Positions 28,001 to 35,338 of a stretch of DNA of 44,295 nt are shown piece by piece. Made by a program: the position numbers and the translations under genes. Origin of the DNA: Verrucomicrobiota bacterium (GTDB lineage Bacteria > Verrucomicrobiota > Verrucomicrobiia > JABWAM01 > JAHFSZ01); the NCBI GenBank assembly GCA_023265515.1, contig JAHFSZ010000004.1, positions 14,704 to 58,998 of the forward strand. The letters are read 5' to 3'. Under the pieces are notes generated by a model, which did not search any database, was not told the DNA's origin, and was given only the letters and a program-made list of their open reading frames with translations. Each line of letters starts with the position of its first letter. Within the stretch, counting starts at the first letter, position 1.

Positions 28001-30847
28001 GGATAAGTCCGCGATCCTCATGAGGCTTGGATCCAAGGCGTCTCTCAAATCCCACGAGACGCCCAGATAAGGTGTGACTCTTAATGCTTGCGATCCGGAT
28101 ATGACGTCAAAGGTGTCTGTTGTCGTTGCCGTGGTAGTGCCACCTGAATCCGACAATAACGGATTGGTATCTCTGCCTATTTGAACGATGGAAAAGAATG
28201 TCGGCAGCTTGTCACGCAACACGCCGTCAAATTCAATTTCGGAGATCTGCTTGAGTAAGCGCGGTTTTGCAGAACTGGCATTGATGGCGGTTTTTATCAG
28301 TTCGTATTTCTTCTCGGAGCATGCTGGATAAATCACTCTTTCCTGCAGATTGGCCCCCCAGGCCGCCGCTTCAATGATGGATTGTTGTACCCGATAGTGT
28401 GATTGAAGAATATCCCGGGTTGTGTCGATTTCCTCTGAGCGTATGCCCCGTAATACGCTGATTTCGACCAGGCCCTTTTGGAGTTTATCCAGGTAGATCT
28501 GTTCCTGTTCCTTGAGGAGCTTTAATTGTTCTTCTGCTTCCGTCTTTTCACTTAAGGACCTGTGATAGGCCGTTGCTATTTCATTTCTGATCCGCCCCAT
28601 CGCTGCTTCTTGTTCGTTTTGGTCTTCCTGAACAAGGTTGAGCCTTGCTTCTTCCTCCTCAATTTTGAGCTTCCGATCACCGTTACAGAGCCAATCGATG
28701 AATGAACCGATTTCGCCGACAACGGGAATTCGACCAACAGTGTTTTCAGCGATCATTCCCACAAGCTTGACTGGAGTGGCTGAACCTAAAATCAACTGTC
28801 CGCTATATTCAGTATTTGTATCTTTCAGTTTTGCTATGGAGGCGAAAAAATCCAATTCGATTGGTATATTCCTTTTGATGATCTCTACTCTCGCATCTTG
28901 CAGCTCGTACTCTAATTGTCCGACCCTTTGGTCAATCGAGGCAATGTTTTGCTTTGGCAACCACCTGGGTTTGGCCGTTTGTATGGCGTAGAGATCCTCA
29001 ATATTTGGAATCATCAGCTTGGAACTGGTTGGCAATCCCAACAGCTCAATGAGATCCAGATCAGCCAATGCAGCATCTCTCCAGGCAAGAGTTGCGGCGG
29101 CTTTTATTTCATACAATTGGGCGATGGCCTCCTTTGTATCGATTAAGATGACCTGGTTGTTTGGATCCGAGGCCTGCTTTTCCGTGTACCAATTCAATTT
29201 TTCTTCTTGAAAGCTCAGCCGCCTATTCGTGATATCAATGTTCTCCTTGGCCTTGAGGATGTTGCCTATGCCAAGATCGATACCCAGGCAGGATCTCTCT
29301 TCCGATGCTTTGATTTGGGCCTGTTTTAATTCGGCGTAGGATCTAAGAAACTTTTCTTTGGCTTGTTTGGTATTGTCCCAGGATAGTTTGGCGCCAGCGG
29401 CCAATTGCCCCTCATTGATATCCTTAGCCCCCTTGCCGGGTATCTTTCCTATTCCAACGTCCTGCACTCCAATCAAGATATTGGACAGGTTTAATTGGTT
29501 CTCATTCGATACCTCAATTAACTTTTGAAGGAGAACCTGTTCCTCAACCTTTGAGATCTTAAAAATGACGGATTGTTTCTTAAGCAAATCTTCCAATTCC
29601 CTGGTGGAATGAACCGTTACTTCACTCGTCTGACTATCTTCTGCAGCCGGATCCAACCTATTTTTGATGGCTTTGATTTTTGAAAACCCATATTCCGCCG
29701 CCCTCAGATCAAATTGAGCCGCGTAATATTCGGTGAGCGCATCGATAAGTTCCCTGCCCGAACGAATATCTGCTGTTTCATGAATTGCCTTTCTCTTGCT
29801 CTCCAGCGCTTTGACCCTTAGCTGCTCGTAGTTGATCAATTCCAGCGCTGCTTTTTCTTCGATGAGGATTCTCTTGAACTGTGCGTTGAGGCTGTTTTCG
29901 AGCAATTGGGCCTGAAGTTTTACTTTCTCGATCTCCAATTCTCCCACTTTTTTATTAACATCCTTTGGTAGATCGATGAGGATATTAAAACCTCCACCCG
30001 TATTCGTCAGCGATATCCTAACCGAAAGCCCAAGCTTGTCTTTTGACGCCTCGATCCATGATTTTGCTTCTTGAATTCGAATGTCGTAATCTGCAATCGT
30101 CCTTTGCAATTGCGACAGGTGATTCGTCAGACCTTTTTTCTTGAGTGCGGCATCTTCATCATCGACAGATAAGTCGGAACTGATGTCTGGAATATCCTTT
30201 GTATCCAATCCTAATAAGGCGGCTAATCTGCTTTTGGATTCTCGGAGGTTTCGATTCGCTTCGGCATAAATCCGTTTTCTTTCATCAAACTGGGCTGTCA
30301 CCAAACTCAAGCTGCTGTTGCTGATCTTGCTTTCTCTGTTTCTTTCTTCATCCAGCCTGACGATGGATTCTGTTTCATCCAATGGCTGTTGATTTGCTCC
30401 CGCCAATCGATAATAGGATTGATATTCCCTGTAGGCGTCCAGGACTGTCAGAATAAAGCCCTTGGTCTTAAGCTCCCGGGTGATGGTTTCTCTCTCCGCA
30501 CTCAGTTTGGCTTCCTTAATGACGCCTTCTTCCGCAGGCGTTAATACCGGCAGGGTCATCTCGATCCCCCCAAAAAGACCATAGGTTAAAGTTGGATCGA
30601 GTTGGGTCCCAAGACCTACAAATAAATCGATCGACGGCCCAAACTTGGCTCTCGCCGCTTGGATGCCGATTTGTTTGATTTCTTCATCCAATTTGGCTGT
30701 TCGAACTTCCGGTTGATCGAGCGCGACCTCGATCAGGGCTGCGAGCTCGTCCGGTGGCTGGATGATTTCCTTATTTTCTCCGCCGACAATGCGGGAGGGA
30801 ATGCTGAGCAAGATGAGCAGAAGGCCGAGACTGAATCTTTTTGTCAT
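22028..30847 (-). CDS. Giant envelope protein: six TolC-type repeats, long helical region, C-terminal membrane bundle
   Basis: About 2,939 residues. A signal peptide (TKRFSLGLLLILLSIP) starts at the ATG at 30847; a GTG at 30898 lies upstream of the expected transcription start. The first 1,250 residues contain six outer-membrane-efflux (OEP/TolC) units, each with a pair of beta-strands flanked by long coiled-coil helices. The strand pairs lie near residues 70-103 (PSIDLFVGLG...GGIEMTLPVL), 271-298, 453-491 (GQLAAGAKLSWDN), 661-697, 884-934 (RVTPYLGVSWDLRD) and 1108-1140 (KLTATALIGER...IEARWTLFDGGKQ). Real TolC has two units per protomer and works as a trimer, so one chain carries a full trimer's set. 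Residues about 1,315-2,735 are helical, with no recognised family. Residues about 2,750-2,915 hold about five membrane helices. The gene is AT-richer than its neighbours. It is followed two nt later by the 985-residue polytopic protein. The TolC assignment is good; the overall function is unknown. Confidence 0.75.
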   Translation of the reverse strand: MTKRFSLGLLLILLSIPSRIVGGENKEIIQPPDELAALIEVALDQPEVRTAKLDEEIKQIGIQAARAKFGPSIDLFVGLGTQLDPTLTYGLFGGIEMTLPVLTPAEEGVIKEAKLSAERETITRELKTKGFILTVLDAYREYQSYYRLAGANQQPLDETESIVRLDEERNRESKISNSSLSLVTAQFDERKRIYAEANRNLRESKSRLAALLGLDTKDIPDISSDLSVDDEDAALKKKGLTNHLSQLQRTIADYDIRIQEAKSWIEASKDKLGLSVRISLTNTGGGFNILIDLPKDVNKKVGELEIEKVKLQAQLLENSLNAQFKRILIEEKAALELINYEQLRVKALESKRKAIHETADIRSGRELIDALTEYYAAQFDLRAAEYGFSKIKAIKNRLDPAAEDSQTSEVTVHSTRELEDLLKKQSVIFKISKVEEQVLLQKLIEVSNENQLNLSNILIGVQDVGIGKIPGKGAKDINEGQLAAGAKLSWDNTKQAKEKFLRSYAELKQAQIKASEERSCLGIDLGIGNILKAKENIDITNRRLSFQEEKLNWYTEKQASDPNNQVILIDTKEAIAQLYEIKAAATLAWRDAALADLDLIELLGLPTSSKLMIPNIEDLYAIQTAKPRWLPKQNIASIDQRVGQLEYELQDARVEIIKRNIPIELDFFASIAKLKDTNTEYSGQLILGSATPVKLVGMIAENTVGRIPVVGEIGSFIDWLCNGDRKLKIEEEEARLNLVQEDQNEQEAAMGRIRNEIATAYHRSLSEKTEAEEQLKLLKEQEQIYLDKLQKGLVEISVLRGIRSEEIDTTRDILQSHYRVQQSIIEAAAWGANLQERVIYPACSEKKYELIKTAINASSAKPRLLKQISEIEFDGVLRDKLPTFFSIVQIGRDTNPLLSDSGGTTTATTTDTFDVISGSQALRVTPYLGVSWDLRDALDPSLMRIADLSVDQNQALVEKAVLEATIAFKQLYAKLAAQEAHLELVKTNGHTLLQRLLEIAKTIDKYSPEKSIETMDVGSEMNRCRRLQVIAEDDLNKTRIELFKLLQTTGFVTLKDGSGKSITHFDVPGSSINDITGLIDEIVEKNPTLRSSALHVRIAKLDVQRNAINTYLPKLTATALIGERIFAGIEARWTLFDGGKQAASLDIAKKEEGKAKAQHQRNLVDLTAHLKLAIQELPETAERLNHSLTRVRRGENLVVDNMSAYFKGSVKAFDVMLSVREMESAYNDYVQQYSRFFDEAILIKEYGQVVSNTNKSPFDQLTEPDLYIVDTNHLWERIRTIISDVKAPPTQVTSHQQAPQPVDANDGVDAVPFATGFKLGSFVPLGGWREVRPIHHSQRYPPDFETDVTELLSSCHIRATDQHLLNHADWCVLLDELLKRYQFDEDTFKRVRRYGPIVFETLSPLHRSDQMPFFMQFFVEPAFKDLFPDYFDIMSDSDVAVTVDENLLKKLGLSLYYARLSQIYEQPGGILSTEMLAKHGVADIEQERFNRMTRLIHQDAQRLLERLPNQPAKTTDKLADFIEWQTQLARRVESTMLSKIDPIAIARLRQKMVSAAKVLYPEEAIRSFDDIRSMGILHFISSSVMARGWEDKPQLIEAYSKTVNIFAAELNKYYGEITLPQLVNRPEAERLKLLIEYYNAATDYLEKKWLGVQILEEQNKLRKQVATGSAIYWVNRFVRDATKGKDFEQATEEQLGQAASSFRELIGYLIEVKQMPETKKLVNRQLGISEGIGWFYPEVQGLLIVNVLDSITDNRGVFKPRELQSYLSNLIWMIDHGKREIAQYYNLLGTPMPEKLQSVAEQSMYWGKIGGITQALMRLRDYKREPPEALLQTLQDLIAIQTFAQREGISLESGTDFYICRLIDGKMPGERYQSKPGLSRTKAIEEFIADLAAAKNRYKIIGEKVQQELEAIKAKPQTRPWWMSMRDLNGMLGLLTGTDKHYSAGLIDIDVSVQDAVAMVSRYISLRNLTREDLLNETANELFLQSIYIYHHKKDPMVSGLPSQVLGSYLEQIRRGARTRDEVAAILKYDGILGAKLLSLPFITSYEIQMMQHGNQGVTGGEFEQQFNLITDNQRLGLATRIYRLQELGIIDKSERAGFEYIQNWVLDAAYTQALMWINSEGKFILPFLVLNSSIETFRQGRLSLHRSQRYALGKRIASIFKLDPSYRDLGPNNNIRLLWLAYYVAVGVPMAKEEENWWLTQWEIIRNEMKSAGRTESEIEGVQQDFVSCMLDTREVFLDIVVPALYRNHPDNKHLEGMAQPYWLKLRDLISHSVIESLVNLRERKEESAAFHRKMLAEEEVVKPVMAKILEEREARRIGEKDKYKDPRFRVALKDFMSRYSHESLTTGKIGFYTQKAEEMGYTRQEAYLRFIKLPQIVSSKLPKESLGNIDSRDKEAIIGSLTDEVFNAWGIVDPSDQERVAEGLKSKVEHGLTTIRSVDEGLPERTETTIKQIDLADCAFNLFKKYSFMQGAKGEIWNEALRTGASAFYSRVSKQALENWLVVAARLRTLCRELKLDLPDEAYLFYADTALKLGVARVYYPPKRDYEQHALITQIEDELPFLFTPAQDIKHSDLPPSIHQLTTEPTTARSLQIQLAQNPARKNEILENISRKLVDQQLDVLDLRRLTENIGRRQELIDYAVHKLNNAEIFDELAGTRIEPLSEVELLIHIDERQSNPMKKLHLLNLLFPNAANKEMARLDWKTQRNLNESARQIELPRIMELVKANDRPFWAKWLLGENHEPIEHISLAAFIIAIGGSIIRVVAFGRLNEPMRGLVSRLQEWSPNITFRFNILLFNFLIIFWTTFLALWGLVVFNPNPEAFSTWSAVLFLLPLAYLLRVFPALTILQIIVYPRAILTAVIWILGMIYYWAGSTPLNHLLNHVLHHWVFIAVIILHGLLILICSKTFHRFTKSPYAIIRHHKSVERVASKTFQVRGAC

Positions 30848-30887
30848 CGATGGGGCGATCTCCGGGCCAACGGTGCGGCCGGGCCTG

Positions 30888-30917
30888 ATTATACTCACAT
30901 CGACGATATTCTGTCAC
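30888..30917 (-). promoter_or_regulatory. Near-consensus promoter of the giant two-gene unit
   Basis: GTGACA (30912-30917), 18-nt spacer, perfect TATAAT (30888-30893) on the minus strand. Transcription would begin near 30881, giving a leader of about 34 nt to the ATG at 30847. This shows that the giant unit is transcribed independently of trxA. Confidence 0.65.
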
Positions 30918-31016
30918 GATTCTACGCTGCGCCGGGATGAAGAAGCAGTTCCCGGCGTGCCAACCCTGTGACGGGTCCGCGGAGTGCCGCTTTTTTGAAC
31001 CAAGATCGGTGAAAAA

Positions 31017-31343
31017 TCAGATGTGGGCGGAGATTTTCGTTTCCAAATCCTTCTTGGAAGTCAGGCCGACGATCGTTTCCTTGACCTGGCCACCCTTGAA
31101 GAGGAGCAGTGTGGGAATCGCGCGGATGTTGAACTGGCCGGCCAGGACCTGGTTGTCGTCGACGTTCACCTTCCCGATTTTGTACTTGCCCGCTGATGTT
31201 TTGGACAGCTCTTCGAGCAGTGGTGTGATCGCCTTGCATGGACCACACCATGGCGCCCAGAAATCAACGAGAACCGGCGTGGAGGATTTCTTTACTTCGC
31301 TTTCAAAATTTTCCGCCGACAATTCCAGGATGCCTTGAACCAT
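31017..31343 (-). CDS. trxA: Thioredoxin
   Basis: A 108-residue cytoplasmic disulfide reductase of standard length. The redox motif WCGPC is in VDFWAPWCGPCKAI (about residues 26-39), and the cis-proline is in IRAIPTLLLFKGG (about 72-84). The ATG at 31343 has an AAAGGGA ribosome site; a longer in-frame reading from 31415 adds 24 unlikely residues. It is reduced by thioredoxin reductase, not present here. No signal peptide, so it is not a periplasmic relative. It stands alone between the proline-rich gene and the giant unit. Confidence 0.97.
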   Translation of the reverse strand: MVQGILELSAENFESEVKKSSTPVLVDFWAPWCGPCKAITPLLEELSKTSAGKYKIGKVNVDDNQVLAGQFNIRAIPTLLLFKGGQVKETIVGLTSKKDLETKISAHI

Positions 31344-31486
31344 TTTTTCCCTTTCGTGTTGCTTCCAAATGATGCGATTTTGCCGCGCTTTGGATGGCCG
31401 GAAAAAGTTCGACATCGCCCCAATTCAAGAGGCAGTCCATCCATGCCGGCCTCTGGAGCCGGCTGAATGGCGGCATGAAGTCTGGC

Positions 31487-32581
31487 CTAGATGACCAGAA
31501 CAACGCAAGCCGCAATCACGACGGCGGCAGCGACACCAGCCAGGGCGAGATCGAGGATGCTCACATCTTCTCCTCCTCCACCCCCGAGGGGGACGGAGCG
31601 AACGCTCGGCGCCGAACCCGGTTGCGGGCTGGCGGCGGGCAGTTTTACGGTGCTCGGAGGTGACTCCGTTTTAACGGTCGGTGCGGGCCCTCCCCCGGCT
31701 GCCATAGGGACCGGAACTTTGACCGTTCCGGGCACGGGCACCGGTTTTGGAGCGGCCGTGATCGGCTTGACCGGGGCCGGCGTCCCGGCGATTCGAGGCG
31801 CTGATGGCGGCTGTTGGGGCATGGCGGCGGGAATGGCGGGAATCTTGGCCGAAGAACCCGGTTTGCGCGGCGGCGCCGTCGGCGGCAGCGGCGCCGTCTT
31901 GCGAAGCGTCCCGGGGATGACGGGCGGTTTTACGCGTTCGGTCTGGCTCAGATCGGAAGGCGGCGAAGTCGGCGCGGCAGGCGGCCTGCCCGGCGTGGAC
32001 GGAACTTTGGGCGCGGAGGGCATGGCCGGCGCGATACGCGCAGTGGTCTCCGCCATATCCGGAGCAGGAGGTAATGGCCTGGAGGGTGCGGGAGGCGTGG
32101 CCACCGTGGGCGCGCTGCTCGGCGTGCCTCCGGGATTCATCGCGACGGGAGGACCGGGAGGCGGTGGAGGAGTGACGGCCGGCCTGGCAAATTGAGGTGG
32201 CGGAATTTTCGACGTGTCCGGCGGCGACGACTTGGGCGGCACTGGCGATTGGATGATCGCGCTTCCGGGTTTCAACGTCGGAGCCGGCGCCATCATCGTG
32301 GATCCGGCGGAGGGAGGCTTCATTGCCGATGCAACGGGTCCAGGAGGTTTGAGGCTGGTATCCGATCCTATCGCCTTATTCTTTTCCAAAAGCGAACTGG
32401 TTGTCATCGTCTTGCCCGTTTCCACATCGATCGAGCCGGGCTTCGGTTTGCGAAGCTGAATGCCGGGGGGAAGGCTGATGCGCACCGTGTCCTTCTTCGG
32501 TTCGGCGGGATTCGCGGGCGACGAAGCGCCTGAGGGTGGAGCAGGAGGTTTGGGCGGCGGAGGGGGAGTTGTTTCAGCCAT
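31487..32581 (-). CDS. Proline-rich, tail-anchored membrane protein
   Basis: A 364-residue low-complexity protein. After MAETTPPPPPKPP there is a short conserved-looking segment TVRISLPPGIQLRKPKPGSI (32-51), then about 270 residues dominated by Pro, Ala, Ser, Thr and Lys. A single C-terminal helix, LALAGVAAAVVIAACVVLVI, ends at the last residue. There is no signal peptide, so the disordered region should face the cytoplasm with a tail anchor in the inner membrane; that topology is inference. It has its own sigma70-type promoter and no close partner. The function is unknown; possibilities include a scaffold or a spacer between a membrane and a cytoplasmic target. Confidence 0.75.
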   Translation of the reverse strand: MAETTPPPPPKPPAPPSGASSPANPAEPKKDTVRISLPPGIQLRKPKPGSIDVETGKTMTTSSLLEKNKAIGSDTSLKPPGPVASAMKPPSAGSTMMAPAPTLKPGSAIIQSPVPPKSSPPDTSKIPPPQFARPAVTPPPPPGPPVAMNPGGTPSSAPTVATPPAPSRPLPPAPDMAETTARIAPAMPSAPKVPSTPGRPPAAPTSPPSDLSQTERVKPPVIPGTLRKTAPLPPTAPPRKPGSSAKIPAIPAAMPQQPPSAPRIAGTPAPVKPITAAPKPVPVPGTVKVPVPMAAGGGPAPTVKTESPPSTVKLPAASPQPGSAPSVRSVPLGGGGGEDVSILDLALAGVAAAVVIAACVVLVI

Positions 32582-32621
32582 AAATAAATCCGTGTTTTGA
32601 GAGTTCGATCCTCAGTGTCTA

Positions 32622-32650
32622 AATAGACCAGTTTGGCCAAAATCTGTCAA
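32622..32650 (-). promoter_or_regulatory. Sigma70-type promoter of the proline-rich gene
   Basis: Perfect TTGACA (32645-32650), 17-nt spacer, TCTATT (32622-32627) on the minus strand, giving a leader of about 35 nt to the ATG at 32581. The 146-nt gap 32582-32727 otherwise shows nothing distinct. Confidence 0.6.
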
Positions 32651-32727
32651 ATCTAAAACCTTGAGTTACAATGGTTTTCGCCAGCGTAGTTCATGTCAAA
32701 AAATTTAGATGAACTCGCATCCGGATT

Positions 32728-33804
32728 TTATTTTCCAATGATTTTCAATACCGCGGCGACCGTGGGTCCGCATGGGATCGCTTCACCCGAGTTGGCGATG
32801 GCTGTGTCCGGATCCTTCAGACCGTGGCCCGTCACGGTGCAGACGATGGACGAACCGGGTGCCAAAAGGATCGACTCGGCCGGCCGTCCCTCGGATTCAA
32901 CGCACTTGAGCAGGCCCGCAATTGAGGCAGCGCTCGCAGGCTCGACGAAAATCCCCTCGTGCGAGGCAAGCCAGCTTTGCGCCGCAAGAATCTCCTGGTC
33001 AGTAACCGCGCCGATCAGGCCGTTCGAGGCGTCGCGCGCCTCGACCGCGCCCTTCCAGCTGGCAGGGTTGCCGATCTGGATCGCGGTCGCGACAGTGGAG
33101 GGTTTTTCCACGACGGCGTCGTGGACGATTGGAGCGGCGCCGGCGGCCTCGAAGCCGACCATGCGCGGCCGCTTTTTCGAGCGGCCCGCGGCATGCCATT
33201 CGCAGTAACCTCTCCAGCAGGCCGTGATGTTCCCGGCGTTGCCAACCGGAAGAAAATGAAAGTCCGGCGCCTCACCAAGAGTCTCGATGATTTCGAATGC
33301 GGCCGTTTTCTGGCCTTCGATCCTGTCCGGGTTAATGGAATTCATGATCGCGAAGGTCTTATCCTTTCCGATTTCGCGAACAAGTCGGAGCGCGTCATCG
33401 AAGTTACCTTCGACGGTTACGCATTTGGCGCCGTACATCAGCGCCTGCGCCAGCTTGCCTTTCGAGACCTTGCCGAAAGGCAGGAGCACGACGCACCGGA
33501 TGCCGGCCCGTGCGGCATAGGCCGCGGCCGATGCGCTCGTGTTGCCCGTTGAGGCGCAGATCACGTGCCGGGCGCCCCGCTCGACGGCGAGCGATAGCGC
33601 CACCGTCATGCCGCGGTCCTTGAAGGAGCCTGTCGGGTTGAGCCCCTCATACTTGATATGAACTTTGCAGTCTCGGCCAACCTTGGCGCTCAACCGGGGC
33701 GAAAAAATCAGGGGCGTATTTCCCTCAAGCAGTGTCACGACGGGGGTCGTGGGCGTGACGGGCAGAAACGGGCGATACGCTTCGATGACGCCTTTCCAAA
33801 TCAT
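32728..33804 (-). CDS. thrC: Threonine synthase
   Basis: A PLP enzyme converting O-phosphohomoserine to threonine and phosphate, the last step of threonine synthesis. It has 358 residues, the short bacterial class. The PLP lysine is Lys62 in [10 protein letters not shown], the phosphate-binding segment is [20 protein letters not shown] (83-102), and [15 protein letters not shown] is conserved. The ATG overlaps the hom stop by 4 nt (ATGA), so translation is coupled and both genes form one unit. No thrB homoserine kinase follows in the window, so that step must be encoded elsewhere. Confidence 0.96.
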   Translation of the reverse strand: MIWKGVIEAYRPFLPVTPTTPVVTLLEGNTPLIFSPRLSAKVGRDCKVHIKYEGLNPTGSFKDRGMTVALSLAVERGARHVICASTGNTSASAAAYAARAGIRCVVLLPFGKVSKGKLAQALMYGAKCVTVEGNFDDALRLVREIGKDKTFAIMNSINPDRIEGQKTAAFEIIETLGEAPDFHFLPVGNAGNITACWRGYCEWHAAGRSKKRPRMVGFEAAGAAPIVHDAVVEKPSTVATAIQIGNPASWKGAVEARDASNGLIGAVTDQEILAAQSWLASHEGIFVEPASAASIAGLLKCVESEGRPAESILLAPGSSIVCTVTGHGLKDPDTAIANSGEAIPCGPTVAAVLKIIGK

Positions 33805-35147
33805 GAAACATCCCCGCCCGGCCGGAGATCCTGACCGCCATCGAAGGGAGCGACGTCGAAAGACTCAACCCGCACCAGCATCGGCCGGCCCCGGATCGTC
33901 GGCAATTTGACGATCTGCTGAAGCGCCCGGCGCATATCACGATACTTCGCGTCGTGGATCATCAGAATCAGCGGAACCACCTTGCCTTCGTGGCCCTCCG
34001 GTTGGATCACCGAACTGATCCCGATGTGCGCCCGCGCCAGGACGGAGGCGATGCCCGCGAGCACTCCCGGGCGGTCGACCACCGACAGCCGCAGATAGTA
34101 GCGCGAGACCACGTCATCGATCGATTTGATTTTTGCGGCCCCGCGGCCGCGGGGTCCGAGCAACGGTCGCATCTCCGTGCTATAGAGCCGGTCGAGGCCT
34201 GCTTCGGAGATGTCCGCGATCACGGCGCTGGCAGTCGCATCCGCTCCCGCGCCTCGTCCATAAAACATCGCATCACCGACAACATCGCCGCGCACTACGA
34301 TCGCGTTGTAGACCCCGTCGACGGCGGCCAAGATGTGCGAGCGCGGGATGAGTACGGGATGGACGCGCGCTTCGATGCCGTTCTCGGCGCGGATGATGCC
34401 GAGCAACTTGATTTCGTAGCCGAGCAAGCGCGCGAATCGAATGTCGAGCGGTGTGATCGATCGGATGCCCTCGATATGAACCTTGGAGAATGGCATCAGA
34501 AAGCCGTTGCTGAGCGACGCGAGAATCGCCACCTTGTGCCCCGCATCGATGCCGTCAATGTCGAGCGCGGGGTTCGCCTCCGCGTAACCGTCCCTCTGGG
34601 CCGCTGCCAAGGCCTTCGCGAAAGAAGTCCCGTCGCGTGACATCTTCGAGAGGATGTAGTTGCAGGTTCCATTGAGGATGCCGTAGATCATTTGGAATCG
34701 GTTGACGATCAAGCCTTCGCGCAACGCCTTGATGATCGGCACACCGCCGGCAACGCTCGCCTCAAAATAAATCTTCGCGCGGTAGCGTGCGGTGACCTCG
34801 AAAATCTCCTCGCCATGCTCGGCCAGTAACGCCTTGTTGGCCGTCACGACCGACTTGCCTTTTCGAAGAGCCGCCAGGATCAGCCTCCTCGCCTCGTTGC
34901 AACCGCCGAAAAGCTCGACAACGATGCTGACGCGCGGGTCCTCGACCAGAGACTTCCAGTCCCGGGTCAGCAGAGCCCGCGGGACCTTGACCAGCCGTTT
35001 CCTGCGGAGATTGCGAACGGCGATCCCGTGGACGGCAAAACGGATGCCAAGCCGTTGCTGGAGCAGGGCGCGGTTCTGCAGCAGGTGCTTGTAGACACCC
35101 TGCCCCACCGTCCCAAAACCCGCTATTGCGATGCCGATTTGCTGCAT
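33801..35147 (-). CDS. hom: Homoserine dehydrogenase with ACT domain
   Basis: Reduces aspartate semialdehyde to homoserine, the branch point to threonine and methionine. It has 448 residues. The N-terminal NAD(P)-binding segment is [14 protein letters not shown] (about 4-17); [18 protein letters not shown] and the [15 protein letters not shown] segment form the catalytic domain. A C-terminal ACT domain (about 360-440, starting [15 protein letters not shown]) probably binds threonine for feedback control. The ATG at 35147 has an AGGA ribosome site 5 nt upstream, preferred over an earlier in-frame start at 35186. No aspartate kinase domain is fused. It is coupled to thrC by a 4-nt overlap. Confidence 0.96.
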   Translation of the reverse strand: MQQIGIAIAGFGTVGQGVYKHLLQNRALLQQRLGIRFAVHGIAVRNLRRKRLVKVPRALLTRDWKSLVEDPRVSIVVELFGGCNEARRLILAALRKGKSVVTANKALLAEHGEEIFEVTARYRAKIYFEASVAGGVPIIKALREGLIVNRFQMIYGILNGTCNYILSKMSRDGTSFAKALAAAQRDGYAEANPALDIDGIDAGHKVAILASLSNGFLMPFSKVHIEGIRSITPLDIRFARLLGYEIKLLGIIRAENGIEARVHPVLIPRSHILAAVDGVYNAIVVRGDVVGDAMFYGRGAGADATASAVIADISEAGLDRLYSTEMRPLLGPRGRGAAKIKSIDDVVSRYYLRLSVVDRPGVLAGIASVLARAHIGISSVIQPEGHEGKVVPLILMIHDAKYRDMRRALQQIVKLPTIRGRPMLVRVESFDVAPFDGGQDLRPGGDVS

Positions 35148-35253
35148 GAGTTCCTGCCTGAGAGAATACGCAATATGGCAAGCCACACCGAGTCGCGCAA
35201 CCGAATAGTGAGCGTGTCCAGCGTGGATAAAAACGGAAAAAAGGCCGTCCCTG

Positions 35254-35281
35254 CACGCTATCCGCTATCCGCTTAACGCTG
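35254..35281. repeat. Heptamer-phased repeat between hom and the sigma factor gene
   Basis: CACGCTA/TCCGCTA/TCCGCTT/AACGCTG is a run of four 7-bp units of the same type as at 6060-6088 and 9589-9619. A degenerate opposite-orientation partner may lie at about 35208-35227. It sits in the divergent gap between hom and the ECF sigma gene. The 191-nt gap otherwise shows no convincing promoter. Confidence 0.65.
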
Positions 35282-35338
35282 CGCCGCCTGCCACTTCTGC
35301 CGCCTTGACGGGTTTGATTTTTATGATGACAAGAGGTG

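Noticed and set aside
22028-30847. Giant gene as an assembly fusion of several genes
   Set aside because: A single uninterrupted frame with regular repeat spacing and uniform composition; no internal stop or ribosome site suggests separate genes.
30848-30898. GTG start adding 17 residues to the giant protein
   Set aside because: It lies upstream of the predicted transcription start, and the residues before the Lys-Arg of the signal peptide do not fit.
31491-32195. Glycine-rich 234-codon open frame on the plus strand
   Set aside because: Mirror image of the proline-rich gene: Pro codons CCN read as Gly GGN on the other strand.
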